Positions 10,741 to 20,606 of a DNA stretch of 64,000 nt are shown here, one piece after another (the first letter of the stretch is position 1; each line of letters starts with the position of its first letter). Below the pieces are notes generated by a model, which was not told the origin of the DNA, searched no databases, and saw only the letters and a program-made list of their open reading frames with translations. A program made the translations under genes and the position numbers. The stretch is from Phymatolithon calcareum (lineage: Eukaryota > Rhodophyta > Florideophyceae > Hapalidiales): positions 1,674,001 through 1,738,000 of the forward strand of contig OZ345370.1 in assembly GCA_977006965.1 (NCBI GenBank), written 5' to 3'.

Positions 10741-11871
10741 TTAATCTTCGTACACACGACATTCATCAGCTTCTGGATTATCACCACAGTACTTCTCAAG
10801 AACGTCGTCCTTCGCCTGAGTAGGATTCAAGGACGGCTCAACATTCGTGTCCGGACCAGCGGCACTAAGCGGAGGAAAGAACACGTCCTCCTTGTCCGGC
10901 TTTTCAACCGCACCGGGTGCGTCGGGTCCATAAGTATCCGTGAGGTACTGGACAATATCTGCCGACTCGAACATGCTAATTCCGGTATTCGGATCGATCA
11001 AATATGGCATTTGAATACGTCCAGTGAGTTCCTTCAGTTTTTCCCGCGTTGGTGACCCCCTGGGTGTCGTGTACAGCTTGTACGCGAGCTCCAGTTCCGA
11101 AAGCCGCTCCCGAACGACCTTCGAAAACGGTGACGCCTCATAGCCGTAAAGTTCAAGCGCCTGTTTCGCAGGAACAGTACGTGACACTCGCGTACGCCCC
11201 TTGCCGCCGCGCAATTGCGAGGCAATTCCAGACGTGAGCGTGCTTGAAAGTGTGAACGGCACACGTGCTCCCTGTGGGCCGTACGTAGTGTAAAGGTACT
11301 TGATAATATCTGCAGATTCATATCCCGAATAGCCCGTGTTCGGATCCTCAATGTAAGGGAACTGCGCTTTTCCACCTTTCTCGGCAACATAATTGCGGTA
11401 GACAACACCGTCCTTCGGGCAGGGGAATACAAGCACGTCCAGGTCCAGAAGCGTTACTGCCTCGCGCACCTTGCGGCAGAATGGGCAACCCTCGAACTCA
11501 AATAGTCGGACTGGGAGTTGGGGACGGGTTTTCGGCAACGTGACTGATTCCTCGGTAAACTTTCCATCAGAAATGTTTACACGATATCCTTCGATCAGAG
11601 CCCCAGACCATGCGCGAACCATTGATCCCAATGACGCCGTTGCAATATTGAGGGTCTCTGTTGGTTTGACGTAGAATCTTCGTGGCTCCGGGGTTTTGAA
11701 GCTTTCGGGCGCTTTGGGGCCTTTGGGGGGATCAGGAGGCGTCTCCGTGTCGGCGCGAATTACCTGCCGAGGCGATGCAATGATCCTGCGAGACTCCGCC
11801 GGGCGTAGTTTGGAAACATTGGACTTCGACGAGAGAAAGGAAAACTTGGTGACGCCACACACAAACGCCAT
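10741..11871 (-). CDS. Plastid tandem GST-N/thioredoxin-fold protein with CP12-like tail
   Basis: 376 residues. The first ~45, rich in Ser, Arg and Lys, look like a plastid transit peptide. Two tandem thioredoxin-fold (GST_N_3) domains follow: the first at ~120-205 with a C-P-F-C redox motif near 130, the second at ~240-320 with S-P-F-S instead. Both end in a conserved pair (FPYIEDPNTG / MPYLIDPNTG, then ESADI.KYL / ESADIVQYL). The layout matches plant chloroplast tandem glutaredoxin-like proteins of unknown substrate. The last ~22 residues end YCGDNPEADECRVYED, which has the cysteine pair, spacing and acidic end of the CP12 C-terminal GAPDH-binding tail. The redox role is inferred from CPFC; the tail suggests redox-dependent binding to plastid GAPDH. 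No intron is needed. Confidence 0.88.
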   Translation of the reverse strand: MAFVCGVTKFSFLSSKSNVSKLRPAESRRIIASPRQVIRADTETPPDPPKGPKAPESFKTPEPRRFYVKPTETLNIATASLGSMVRAWSGALIEGYRVNISDGKFTEESVTLPKTRPQLPVRLFEFEGCPFCRKVREAVTLLDLDVLVFPCPKDGVVYRNYVAEKGGKAQFPYIEDPNTGYSGYESADIIKYLYTTYGPQGARVPFTLSSTLTSGIASQLRGGKGRTRVSRTVPAKQALELYGYEASPFSKVVRERLSELELAYKLYTTPRGSPTREKLKELTGRIQMPYLIDPNTGISMFESADIVQYLTDTYGPDAPGAVEKPDKEDVFFPPLSAAGPDTNVEPSLNPTQAKDDVLEKYCGDNPEADECRVYED

Positions 11872-12307
11872 TCTCCCTAAGACGATGTCGGCCAGAGGCT
11901 CTCTTGACTTACACCCGGATTTGGAACTTTGCGCAGCTCTTTGGTCTGTCCTAACGGAGCTTCTACGTCTTTGGAAGTATCAGATGACAATCCTCTGCAG
12001 AGGTTTGTGCACTAGAAAATCTCGCTCAGTGCCGTCTCGTCTTTGCGAAGATTGTCCATTGGTCACAGTATTTGTGTTTAGCGAGCCAGAACCATTCAAA
12101 GTCCGTTGATAGATCACTAGCAAGCCAATTATTTTGTACCGATGCAAAATGTTGATTTTCAGAATACATTCCCAATTTCTTACTTTTCGGCCCAAAATCT
12201 GAAAAGTTTTCCATGAGGATTTATCCACTGCAGTGGACAGCGGTCGGCATTGAGAAACAATTATCTCCACGTTATTCGCGAAGCATGCGGTAAAAGAGCT
12301 CCCAACT
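11872..12307. promoter_or_regulatory. Divergent intergenic region
   Basis: 436 bp between the starts of two divergent genes, so both promoters must lie here. No TATA box or known element is identified with confidence. Confidence 0.4.
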
Positions 12308-12706
12308 ATGCACGGCCGCTATTTTCGTTTCGTGAAGCGATACAGCGGTCTCGCACGTAATCATGGAGGAAGATCTATGTTGCACACGGCCCAAGTTTCT
12401 TCGAACTCCGCAAGTCAGCGAAATTTTTTGTGCAGTTTAAGTCAGGCGCAAAGCTATGCTCCGGGAAGAAGACCTTTTGATTCATTTATCAATGCACCAC
12501 AAATAGCTCTAATTTTCGATCGCAATATTGACAGCGAGATGGCGCGAGATATCCCTCTGCAGATCATTTCTGATGAAATGCCACTGGCCCCGACGTCCAA
12601 CGTTCCAATGGAGGCAAGCAGTACGTTGAAGAAGCGTCGTCTTAAAATGAACAAGCACAAATATCGCAAGCGAAAAAAGCGCGATCGAAGGCGCACGAAG
12701 CGATAG
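12308..12706 (+). CDS. mS38: Mitochondrial small-ribosomal-subunit protein mS38 (COX24/AURKAIP1 family)
   Basis: 132 residues. The N-terminus is basic and hydroxylated, like a mitochondrial presequence. The last ~29 residues carry the family hallmark (DUF1713): LKKRRLKMNKHKYRKRKKR followed by a further basic run to the stop. In this family the highly basic C-terminal helix inserts into mitoribosomal RNA, and the protein is needed for mitochondrial translation. The middle is not conserved, as usual. The 3' end converges with a possible minus-strand gene 43 bp away. The family call rests on the C-terminal signature, which is distinctive. Confidence 0.88.
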   Translation: MHGRYFRFVKRYSGLARNHGGRSMLHTAQVSSNSASQRNFLCSLSQAQSYAPGRRPFDSFINAPQIALIFDRNIDSEMARDIPLQIISDEMPLAPTSNVPMEASSTLKKRRLKMNKHKYRKRKKRDRRRTKR

Positions 12707-12749
12707 GAATTTGTGGCAGAAGTATTGCGGAGATCGAAAGGCAGCAGAT

Positions 12750-13421
12750 CTATTTTTGCTTAATGATCTTGCGCACATTGCTGCGGACAGCGTCACCATA
12801 TAGTTGGACCGTGCAGAATTTTCCTGATGGTCTGAGCTTTCTCTTCTTTTGCAAGCTGAACATCTGCACGTAGAAATGTGTTGGCGTTGACTTTCCCATT
12901 GGCGACGAGTTTCCAAGTTTGCTCAATTTTAGAGCAACGGCCCTGTGCCGCAGCGGCCGGCAAATGAGAAACAGAAAGATGATAGTGGTCGTGAGCAGTA
13001 AAGCAAGAGACAGTGACTTTCGGGGATGAACATGATTTGGCGTAATGTTGCTCGAGTGATTGATGGACCTGATCGAAAATGGAACCAGGATGATTGGGTC
13101 ATCTTGCGAAACTTTGAAATGAACTCGTCCCACAGTTGAAAGCTTTTTGATGCAAGATGAATTTGGACATTGAACCACTGCGGCGCTGCACTGACACTCA
13201 AAAGCCGCTTTGCGGGGAATTGCAATTCTTGTGGCAGCGTATTGCAGTCCCGACCTACGACAAGCTGAGGTGGAAACATTTGTTGTTCGCTTGTGGAGAG
13301 CAATTGATAGCGTAGACGCATTGGTTCTACTGAAGCAATGACACCTGAAATTCATTTTGGGCATTGCCTTTTTGACGGAATAACGATGAAAGGTGGTGTC
13401 TCTGACATTACTGTCATTCAA
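12750..13421 (-). CDS. Possible single-pass membrane protein, exon structure uncertain
   Basis: A 223-codon frame with one strong hydrophobic segment (SLALLLTTTIIFLFLIC, ~residues 135-151) followed by a basic tail. About 190-230 bp upstream, in other frames, is a signal-peptide-like start (FSKVFLEFMLLVFPSCVIA, within 13451-13654). A GT donor (GGTATCTG near 13460) and an AG acceptor (TTGCTTCAG near 13335) could join that exon to the alternative frame 12929-13321. The true model may therefore be a spliced type I membrane protein with a luminal Cys-containing domain. No family recognised; exon choice unresolved. Confidence 0.3.
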   Translation of the reverse strand: MNDSNVRDTTFHRYSVKKAMPKMNFRCHCFSRTNASTLSIALHKRTTNVSTSACRRSGLQYAATRIAIPRKAAFECQCSAAVVQCPNSSCIKKLSTVGRVHFKVSQDDPIILVPFSIRSINHSSNITPNHVHPRKSLSLALLLTTTIIFLFLICRPLRHRAVALKLSKLGNSSPMGKSTPTHFYVQMFSLQKKRKLRPSGKFCTVQLYGDAVRSNVRKIIKQK

Positions 13422-13874
13422 TACGCTTCACGACGAACAACTTGAATACGTCAGATACCGGTTCGCGGTTCGGAACTTGCATTTGATGCATGGGCCACGT
13501 ACATTGTAGCAATGAAGTTGGAGTCCAGCTCCATCTTTGCAATAACACATGAAGGAAACACGAGCAACATAAACTCGAGAAATACTTTGCTAAAGCGCAC
13601 CATCCGCCATGCATGCATCTGCCTTGGCAAAACGAAGGTCAAGATGCCTGGCACAAAATCCAGAATGAGACAGAAACTTTTCTTTTTGGTAACACTCGGC
13701 CAAGATACGACCGAAAAAGACGTTTTGGCCTTGACTACTGCTGCCCGCTTATCCGCGAGCTATAAATATGACCGCTCAAACGTAATGAGGCTTTCGCTTC
13801 GACCAATCGATCAATACAAAGTGCGCCAAATCCCCCAAACATAAAAATACACTCTCCAGATAATATCCAAAGAA

Positions 13875-15224
13875 CTAATGCAGAGTCGATGGTCGAATAA
13901 CATCCACAAGGCTCCACTCCTTCCTCCCATAAGTAAGTTGCAACGTTTCCGCCGTATCAACAGATTTCTCCGGCTTGTATTCCACATTCGCCCTCGGAAA
14001 CTCAAGCAACGCAGCGCATGCAGTGCCCATTTCCGGCTTTTCACCAGTCAGACATTCCACCAGCTCCTCGCATCCCGGGCTATGACAAACCACAAGAGTG
14101 GTTGTACCAGGTCTGAAACTTCCCACAGGCGCTTCTTTGTCGACAGCGGAGGCCATCTCATCGCCCGATACTGCATAATACAATGACTCAGTGATGACAA
14201 TCTTCTCACACTCCTCCCCGGGTTCCTCTTTCCTGGTCATACTGACAAGGTCGAGTGTCTTCGTTGTCCGTTTCGCGTTTGAACACAATATTCCATCGTA
14301 AAGCCAGCCGCGTCGGGTCAGTTCGTGTCCGACAAGTTCAGCTTCCTTTTTCCCGACCGGGCTAAGGTCGCGTTCATGATCGTCAAGCTTCCCGGAGCGG
14401 TCCCAAGAGCTTTTGGCATGTCTGAGTAAAACAAGCCTGGTCTTACCTTTCCCAATGGAATTCACTGGCATTTTCTTCTCTCCCTTTCCGGCCGCTTCGG
14501 CTGTGGAACGTTCATACTCATCCGGTCCGTGACTCGCTCCGTTTCCCCCTCCTCCTCCGGCAGTACTTTTCTCCAGCATGTCGCGCATCCTTCGAATCTC
14601 TCGCTGCACGTCATCAAGCTCCTTTTTCGACACAAGTTCGTCATCATCTAGCACACGCGCTGACCGCACTGTCACGTGTCGCTCGCCGCGGAACTGGAAC
14701 ATGGCCGAAAGCACATTAACAAAATTCCGATACAATGCAGAAACTCCAGTAGCGAATTTGTGCCAAATGGCAAATAGAACGACACCAAGCTGCCCCGGGG
14801 ATTTGGTCATAGCGCTCCCGAGAACAACAGCTCGCCCACACGCCCACCGTCCGAGACGGCGCACATTCGCGAGCCATATGAGCAATCTCCACATGTACAT
14901 CGTGAGCACGTTGATGCACTTCCATATCGCCACAAAGACAAGCAGTGTGACTCCGACGATTAGCGCTAGGATTTCCACGACTATCCGCCCAATAAAAGTG
15001 CCGGACGCAGGCTTGGTGAGTGCTGACCGTTTTTTGTCTTCGCCATCGTCCGCAGCTTTCCCTGAAGACGATTGATTTGCGCAGAGCCAGACGCCGGTGC
15101 GACAGGCGGATGTGGTGTTGGTGGATGTAGGGTTGCTTTTGGTGAGCGGCTGAAGGGCACACCGCCGGGTTTGGAGGCAATGGCGGCCGCGAATGTTGAA
15201 CGGCACGTGCACAAAGAGCAACAT
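13875..15224 (-). CDS. SixA-like histidine phosphatase with N-terminal membrane region
   Basis: 449 residues. A plastid-transit-like head (~1-50) is followed by two hydrophobic stretches (~78-125), a charged linker with a coiled coil (KKELDDVQREIRRMRDMLEK, ~200-220) and a Gly-rich spacer. The C-terminal ~190 residues are a histidine-phosphatase domain: LVLLRHAKSSWD (catalytic RHxK near 266), LDDHERDLSPVGKKEA, and VVCHSPGCEELVE with the second His near 380. SixA-type enzymes remove phosphate from phosphohistidine or small substrates. A membrane-anchored plastid SixA-like protein is inferred; the real substrate is unknown. The start follows the transit-like sequence; later Mets would lose it. 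Confidence 0.82.
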   Translation of the reverse strand: MLLFVHVPFNIRGRHCLQTRRCALQPLTKSNPTSTNTTSACRTGVWLCANQSSSGKAADDGEDKKRSALTKPASGTFIGRIVVEILALIVGVTLLVFVAIWKCINVLTMYMWRLLIWLANVRRLGRWACGRAVVLGSAMTKSPGQLGVVLFAIWHKFATGVSALYRNFVNVLSAMFQFRGERHVTVRSARVLDDDELVSKKELDDVQREIRRMRDMLEKSTAGGGGGNGASHGPDEYERSTAEAAGKGEKKMPVNSIGKGKTRLVLLRHAKSSWDRSGKLDDHERDLSPVGKKEAELVGHELTRRGWLYDGILCSNAKRTTKTLDLVSMTRKEEPGEECEKIVITESLYYAVSGDEMASAVDKEAPVGSFRPGTTTLVVCHSPGCEELVECLTGEKPEMGTACAALLEFPRANVEYKPEKSVDTAETLQLTYGRKEWSLVDVIRPSTLH

Positions 15225-16295
15225 GGATGGCCGCTACAAGAAGCTGGTGAGCGCGAGGGCGGACCCTGCACTGAACCTCCACGTGCAGCGGCCAACCACA
15301 GTTACAGCCGTGGTTGAAGAGTCGACACTAGCCGTTATGTTGTAATGGAGAACCTAATTTTAACTAATTTTTTGAAAAAAAAGTTAGTTTATCTCGCAAT
15401 GATGCAGGGTGGACGGGAGCTACATTGGGGCTGCTCTCATGGAAAAATTATATGCCCCAATGCCCGCTCTTCTTTATGTTCTACTGTATCAACTCTGAAG
15501 GCTTGGGATTAATGATTCATATCGTTCGAGCCTCCGGCTCTGCGCAGTTCAGTGCAGTAATCTCATTTCAGATCTTGGTAAAAGTCTTCGGCATAGCACC
15601 ATGCGTAGCAATTTGCACGATGCTAAGGTATTAAGTGGTTAATCATCGATTAACTGCACTGTGTGAACCGGGAGCGCGCTATAGAGAACCAAAAGGGAGA
15701 GAAGAGTGTTTGGGATCAGGGGAACATAGACACGCGAAAGTGCGAGCCGGAAAGGGCTGCGATCGCTGTGACAGATAAGAAACTAGCACAGAAATGAACG
15801 CAAGCAGACTAATTCACCGCGGACATCAGACCTTCTTTAATTGCGCCTACCGAGGCAGGTGGCACGCGACTTGGCCTGCGGGTCCACGTAGCTGAATTTT
15901 CGCCTGCGGACCAAGGCTACATTTCACGGTCGGCGAGATGCACGGAGGGCCGGGGCTGTGTTTATGAAGTGCAACTTGCTTTACAGTACGACGGCGGTCG
16001 AAATGTAGTCGACCAGTTGGCCGTTTAGGGTTTATACTGTAATTACGACATCATATTTTTAATTCCTCGACTCGTACAGTACAGCTTATTTTTCAAGGAA
16101 AAATGGCGTTGTGTACAAGGGCCTACAAGACACTTCAATCAAACTTCAGCGGAGCATGCTACACAGCGTGCCAGTGACGCACGATCGTCTGAGCTATCCT
16201 CCTTTATTCTCCTATCAGAGTCTCAGTCGTTGTTTATCTCGCGAGCGACGCACTCTCTGTTTTCTTCTTTCTCCACTTTTTTGAAGTCAGCGACC
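15225..16295. other. Intergenic, no gene recognised
   Basis: 1.07 kb separating two divergent genes. A small hairpin of AACTAATTTTTT with its inverted copy lies at about 15357-15391. Open frames are short and show no protein-like composition. The right half must contain the promoter of the RAB5IF gene. Confidence 0.5.
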
Positions 16296-16826
16296 ATGGT
16301 GATTCGTACGAGAGCCCGCAAGGAGAACGCGAAAGCGAAGGCCAAGGAGGAGGCCCTTCGAGAAAAACGCGACAAACAAACGGAAACAGTAACACCTGCA
16401 CCGGCGAAGGACGACCGCGTCCCGCTAATTTCGCGCGCCTTTAACAGCGATTGCAAACTTGAACCAGTAAGTCACTTGCCTCTTATTACGCTTTGCTGCA
16501 CTAATGTTGGAATTAGGACTAAACTCTGATTTCGTAACCAATATCTATGACGACAGGAAGAAATTCTTGAAGCAGTTTACTGGCTGCGGCAGACACAAGG
16601 AGTTGTAGTCGGGATTATCTACGGCGCCGCCAAAATAACCGGCTCGATAGGTATAACGTCATTTCTGGCCTTAGCTCTCACCGGCCCCACTGCACTTATG
16701 AAGCGCATCCACGCATTCGACGAGGAAGAAGTGCAAAAAATGGGATCACTCAGTACCGAGGGAATGCTTCCCGCCTTTGCTTTATTCCTGCTTTCGTGGA
16801 TCATTACGTACACAACGTTTCTTTGA
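16296..16826 (+). CDS. RAB5IF: RAB5IF/OPTI-like membrane protein, spliced
   Basis: Two exons, 16296-16466 and 16557-16826, joined in phase 0 across a 90-bp intron (GTAAGT...ACAG), giving 146 residues. Exon 1 encodes a Lys/Glu-rich head; exon 2 reads EEILEAVYWLRQTQGVVVG, matching the family core 'D.IYW.RQ..AV..G', then a central hydrophobic region and a final FDEEEVQKMGSLSTEGMLP followed by a C-terminal membrane helix. Family members (human C20orf24/RAB5IF) are small ER/mitochondrial membrane proteins linked to the TMCO1 insertase and respiratory-complex assembly. The joined frame ends with TGA exactly after the last helix, which supports the splice model. Family call is from the conserved YW.RQ and E-G-(hydrophobic) segments. 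Confidence 0.82.
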
Positions 16827-16960
16827 ACCTCCCATCGCGGGGAGACAACGACCTTGCGCATTTAAATGCGGGATTTGTGAGACGATGTCATCGATCGCCC
16901 TTCAAACGCTCCCCAGCGATATTTTGCGCAACGGCGAAACAAGTTTGCACGACTAATCGT

Positions 16961-17704
16961 TCACTTTTTTTGAATGTCCTGGAGCAATGCGTCCACGCGA
17001 TGTTTAAGCACAGGCTGGCCTCTTCGCGTTACTTTGCGAAATTGCTTCCCCTGTACACACAACAATTTAGGGCGCATAGGTTAATAACTTCCAAGAATAA
17101 ACAATGTAACGCTCCCTGTCGGAATACAACTTACTCCTTTCTTCCTTGCTTTGCGCGATTCTTCTCTTCGTCGATGGTACGCCTCAGTCTCCTCCTTGAT
17201 TCGCTGCCGCTCCTTTTCCCTTTCCAATCGAGCAGCTTCACGTAACTTCATTTCTTTTTGAAACGGGAAGCGCTTTCTCTTGACGGTCTTCCAGCCACCT
17301 GTATCATCCATTCCGTCGTCTCTCCCAGTTGGGTTACTGCTGGGCCCTGAAACTGTATCCATATTTCGCTCAGTCTCGGGAAGAGCATTTATGGGTGGTT
17401 GGTCAAGTATTTCATTATCCTCATGACCCTTAGGTTCCTTTCCTTTCTTGGTCAGCTTTTGCACTGGCCCTTGCTTCAGCAGTTCTTGTTCCAGGTCATC
17501 TTCCCTGGCCCCCGGCAATCCCAGTTCTGGTGCTATAATTACAGCAGATTCTTTGCTTTCCTCGAGCTTCTCGACGAGCTTCGTGCGCTGCTTATGACGA
17601 GCAAACCGTTTTACATTTTTTGCTCGCTTCGCTTTCTGAATGCGCTCAACTGCACCAAGTTCCCAATGACGGTTTGCCCGTCCAGCCATATGCGCTGATT
17701 TCAA
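16961..17704 (-). CDS. FYV7: Fyv7/CCDC59-type rRNA-processing protein, spliced
   Basis: Two exons, 17704-17135 and 17050-16961 on the minus strand, joined in phase 0 across an 84-bp intron (GTAAGT...TACAG), giving 219 residues. The protein is highly charged; ~145-190 is a Lys/Arg/Glu helix (EMKLREAARLEREKERQRIK). The small last exon encodes KQFRKVTRRGQPVLKHRVD..LLQDIQKK, matching the conserved C-terminus of Fyv7/CCDC59 (K-[KR]-x-G-Q-P-x(n)-LL-x-K-I). Without the intron the frame would run into an unrelated tail, so splicing explains the family match. Role in the family: nucleolar factor for pre-rRNA processing of the small subunit. It converges with RAB5IF, ends 134 bp apart. Confidence 0.75.
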
Positions 17705-19313
17705 GTCCGGTATGTTTTCCGCTTGGTAGTAAATCCTTGAGCATTTACAAAGCGCGAATTCCTAGTTTGCACACAATACAGAGGAATGTGAAGACAAATA
17801 TTGCCGAAGGCAGCGCCTTGAGGTTTGGCTCGTGAACAATGGTTGTTGGTTCGACGTCGGAATCCCGGATGATACACGTGTCCGTTTTGATGGCTTTCAA
17901 TGGACCAGACGTACGTATATGCCTACTGTAAATGGTACAGCAGGTACTAGGCGCCCGCCTACTTGAGAAGCAATTCGCCGTCTAAGTGCAACATCCACTC
18001 TCGTTCTCGACACCAGATCTTTTAGGCTTGCTGGCGCAAATCTTTCATCAATCTATTCAATCCCTTTGTTACAGATCCCCAGAGTCTGTTGTTGAAGAAC
18101 TATATATCTTTGCTGCAGTACTCAGAGATAGTGGGAGGGCTGAAAGCATATTCTTCCTGTCATGTAAGGCAGGCAGGCATCCGCAGGCAGCACAGAATCC
18201 CTTCGGTTGCTGCGAGGGAGCGCGCTCCGTAACAGCTGTGCAAGATGTAGAGAATGCAGCTCGCATGGACGCATTCTCATAGTGGACGAGCGGCGCCTGG
18301 TCTGCAAGGTATTATTGGAGAGCGTTAGATCAACTCGAGAATCAATCTTTGGCGACGCACCGTGCCTGGACATGCGAGTCGCAGTCAATCTCGTGAGCGA
18401 CAGAAGCTCATGGCCACCAGTCCCATAAGCGGAAATAGGCAAAATTTAATGAAAGCAGACCGATATTTTCTTTCTACGCTGATTCTTGTCGGAACTGGCT
18501 TTATGGGGGCTGACGGTATACTGAAAATTGACTATTCGTCCATTGAATCCTTGAGCTTTGGCTGCTGGTTACCCACTCAGAGTCCGGCACAAACTGTAAA
18601 TCTTTAAATTGGGATAACGGCAGATTGCCTGTGAGCCCTAATACAATGTCCGTCTGTCACTCCAGGTGGATCTCCAGATTGGGATTCAAATCTCAGTGAT
18701 AAAGATCAAAGTGCCCAAGTTTACTTTCGCAATGACGCCCAGAAGTCGAATCAAACGTGTAGCCGACGAGAAAATGCGATGGAAAGAACAGGCGTGCAAA
18801 AAAATGGGGGGTCATCGTATGCCATAACGAGTCCGGGTTATTCGATCCTCTACAGTATCCACGCAGCCCGTGGTCCGCGGACGAAAATAGGAGATTGGAA
18901 AACATCTGTGGTCAGGAACCCAAATTTAAAAAAAGCCCTTTTTCGAAATCAGAAGCTAACGGTGGAAACAGCCCAATCAAAGGAAAGGTCAAATATGATT
19001 GGAAGACTGTCCGATCCGGTCGTCGATTTGTCACAAAATATCTGTGATGCTAATTCCTGGTAAAAATTAATGGTTGAAAATTAAGTCAAAAAACTACATC
19101 TATCTCAAGATATTTATCCCGATTCCAGATTGATAAGCGGTACAGACCTTGATTTTAGTGGCGCGCGGGTCCAATTCCAACGGCCGCGCTCGACCGCTAG
19201 CTTGAGCATCTTTTGCAGGTCTGGAGCCACGACACCGTCTATGCGTTCTAGCCCAAAATTACTACTTTCCCCGTGGCGTCGACTGGCCTGCAGTCCGCCC
19301 ACAACGAAACAAA
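17705..19313. other. Intergenic, no gene recognised
   Basis: 1.6 kb with only short open frames. The stretch around 18335-18420 (ESIFGDAP..D....V.L..DR..W in translation) is distantly related to 6613-6700, suggesting fragments of an old dispersed repeat. Nothing else is supported. Confidence 0.5.
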
Positions 19314-20039
19314 TTGGGTCCCCGGCTGCATACAACGCACTTCTACAACGCACGTGCTCGGTGGAGACAGTGCCAACACAAAGCAGTAAACGTCAGTATA
19401 ACAAAACGGAGCCACTTGCGTACCAAGGAGGGCTGTTGCGAAACATCTCAGCCCGCAATGACGTCTCAGGCCAAAAACCGTGAAGAAGTCGTCTGTTTAT
19501 CACGTCCACCGGGGCTGCGCAAGGTGAACAGCGAGACCAATTTTGCAGTCTCTCTGCTTCTCGCCGTCAGCGGTGACACTGTGGCCAGTAAGCGCGTCTC
19601 TTCGTTCAACCCCTCTAATCTTCGTCGCCCCGACGACCGGAGCGAAAACAGCGGAGTAAGCACGGAGGTTGCCACAGACGCCAGTCGCCGTCAATCGGAG
19701 AGTCCGCCTAAGAATGCACAGTCATCGTCATCAGTCGTTCTCGCGACGCCCCTGGCGCCGTCACGTGCCCGAGCAACACACTCGGATGGTGAATTATTCA
19801 AGTATTCATATGAAGAGCGGCAAGCTGCATTGCGAAGGTTTCGCGAAAAGAAGAGAAAGCGACAGTTTCAGAAGACTGTGCGTTACATGGTCCGGAAACG
19901 ATTAGCCGAGACACGACCAAGATACAAAGGTCGTTTTTCGAAACCTCCAGCCGCTCCCACACCGGACGCCCAAGTGCCACAGGGCACTCAATCCACGAAA
20001 CACAGTGGTCGAAAGGAAGCACATGATGGGAGCAAATGA
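19314..20039 (+). CDS. CCT-domain protein (CONSTANS/TOC1-type motif)
   Basis: 241 residues from the first ATG; 193 from the in-frame ATG at 19458, which I think equally likely. The N-terminal two thirds are Ser/Arg rich and disordered. Residues ~162-207 form a CCT domain: YSYEERQAALRRFREKKRKR then FQKTVRYMVRKRLAETRPR and YKGRF, with the conserved Arg/Lys and the closing R-x-R-x-K-G-R-F. CCT domains bind DNA and NF-Y subunits; in plants they occur in CONSTANS-like, PRR and ASML2 proteins. No B-box or receiver domain is present, so this is a CCT-only protein. Probably a nuclear transcription regulator, target genes unknown. Confidence 0.85.
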   Translation: MGPRLHTTHFYNARARWRQCQHKAVNVSITKRSHLRTKEGCCETSQPAMTSQAKNREEVVCLSRPPGLRKVNSETNFAVSLLLAVSGDTVASKRVSSFNPSNLRRPDDRSENSGVSTEVATDASRRQSESPPKNAQSSSSVVLATPLAPSRARATHSDGELFKYSYEERQAALRRFREKKRKRQFQKTVRYMVRKRLAETRPRYKGRFSKPPAAPTPDAQVPQGTQSTKHSGRKEAHDGSK

Positions 20040-20606
20040 GTGTAGCCGCTTAGTATCAATTCTTCTAACATCTGGTTTTTGTCGCGGACGTGACCGGTCG
20101 GACTTCTGAAACAAAAGAGGCCCCGAGCACTGACCTCTGCTTCTATTCTTGTTCCCAACGACGTGCAGCTGCAGTGTGTTCAAATTCCTCATTCCTGGTT
20201 CGCCCAGGGTCGGCTAGTGTTTGGCTGGATTTTGCGTCGGTGACGAAGAGCGGGTGGTACTGCAACCACACACCCTTGTATTTCAGTGATGTATATAGTT
20301 ACCTCTGCTCGTATTGCAGTGGCAGCACCGCATTGTTTCGAATCAGTCGAAATCTAAATTTATGCAAAATGCATGTAATCCCCACCTCATATAAACCATA
20401 TTTTCGGTTTGCCTGCACTCCCAGTATTTGGCGTCCTCTTTCGTTTCATCCGAGCGCAGAATCAGTTTTTTCCTCTGGATTAGATCAATCCCCAATGATG
20501 CCGTTCTGATAGCCGACATGTCCAATTCCTTTCCAAAGGCAACGTTTCCCTGCCCCCAAAACTTCAGTCCGAGATAAAGAAGCTCTTCTCCAAGGCACAA
20601 GGAAAC
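20040..20606. other. Spacer upstream of coiled-coil gene
   Basis: 567 bp containing no recognised gene. It lies between two plus-strand genes and should hold the terminator of one and the promoter of the other. A GCAG-rich stretch near 20310-20330 is unremarkable. Confidence 0.4.
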
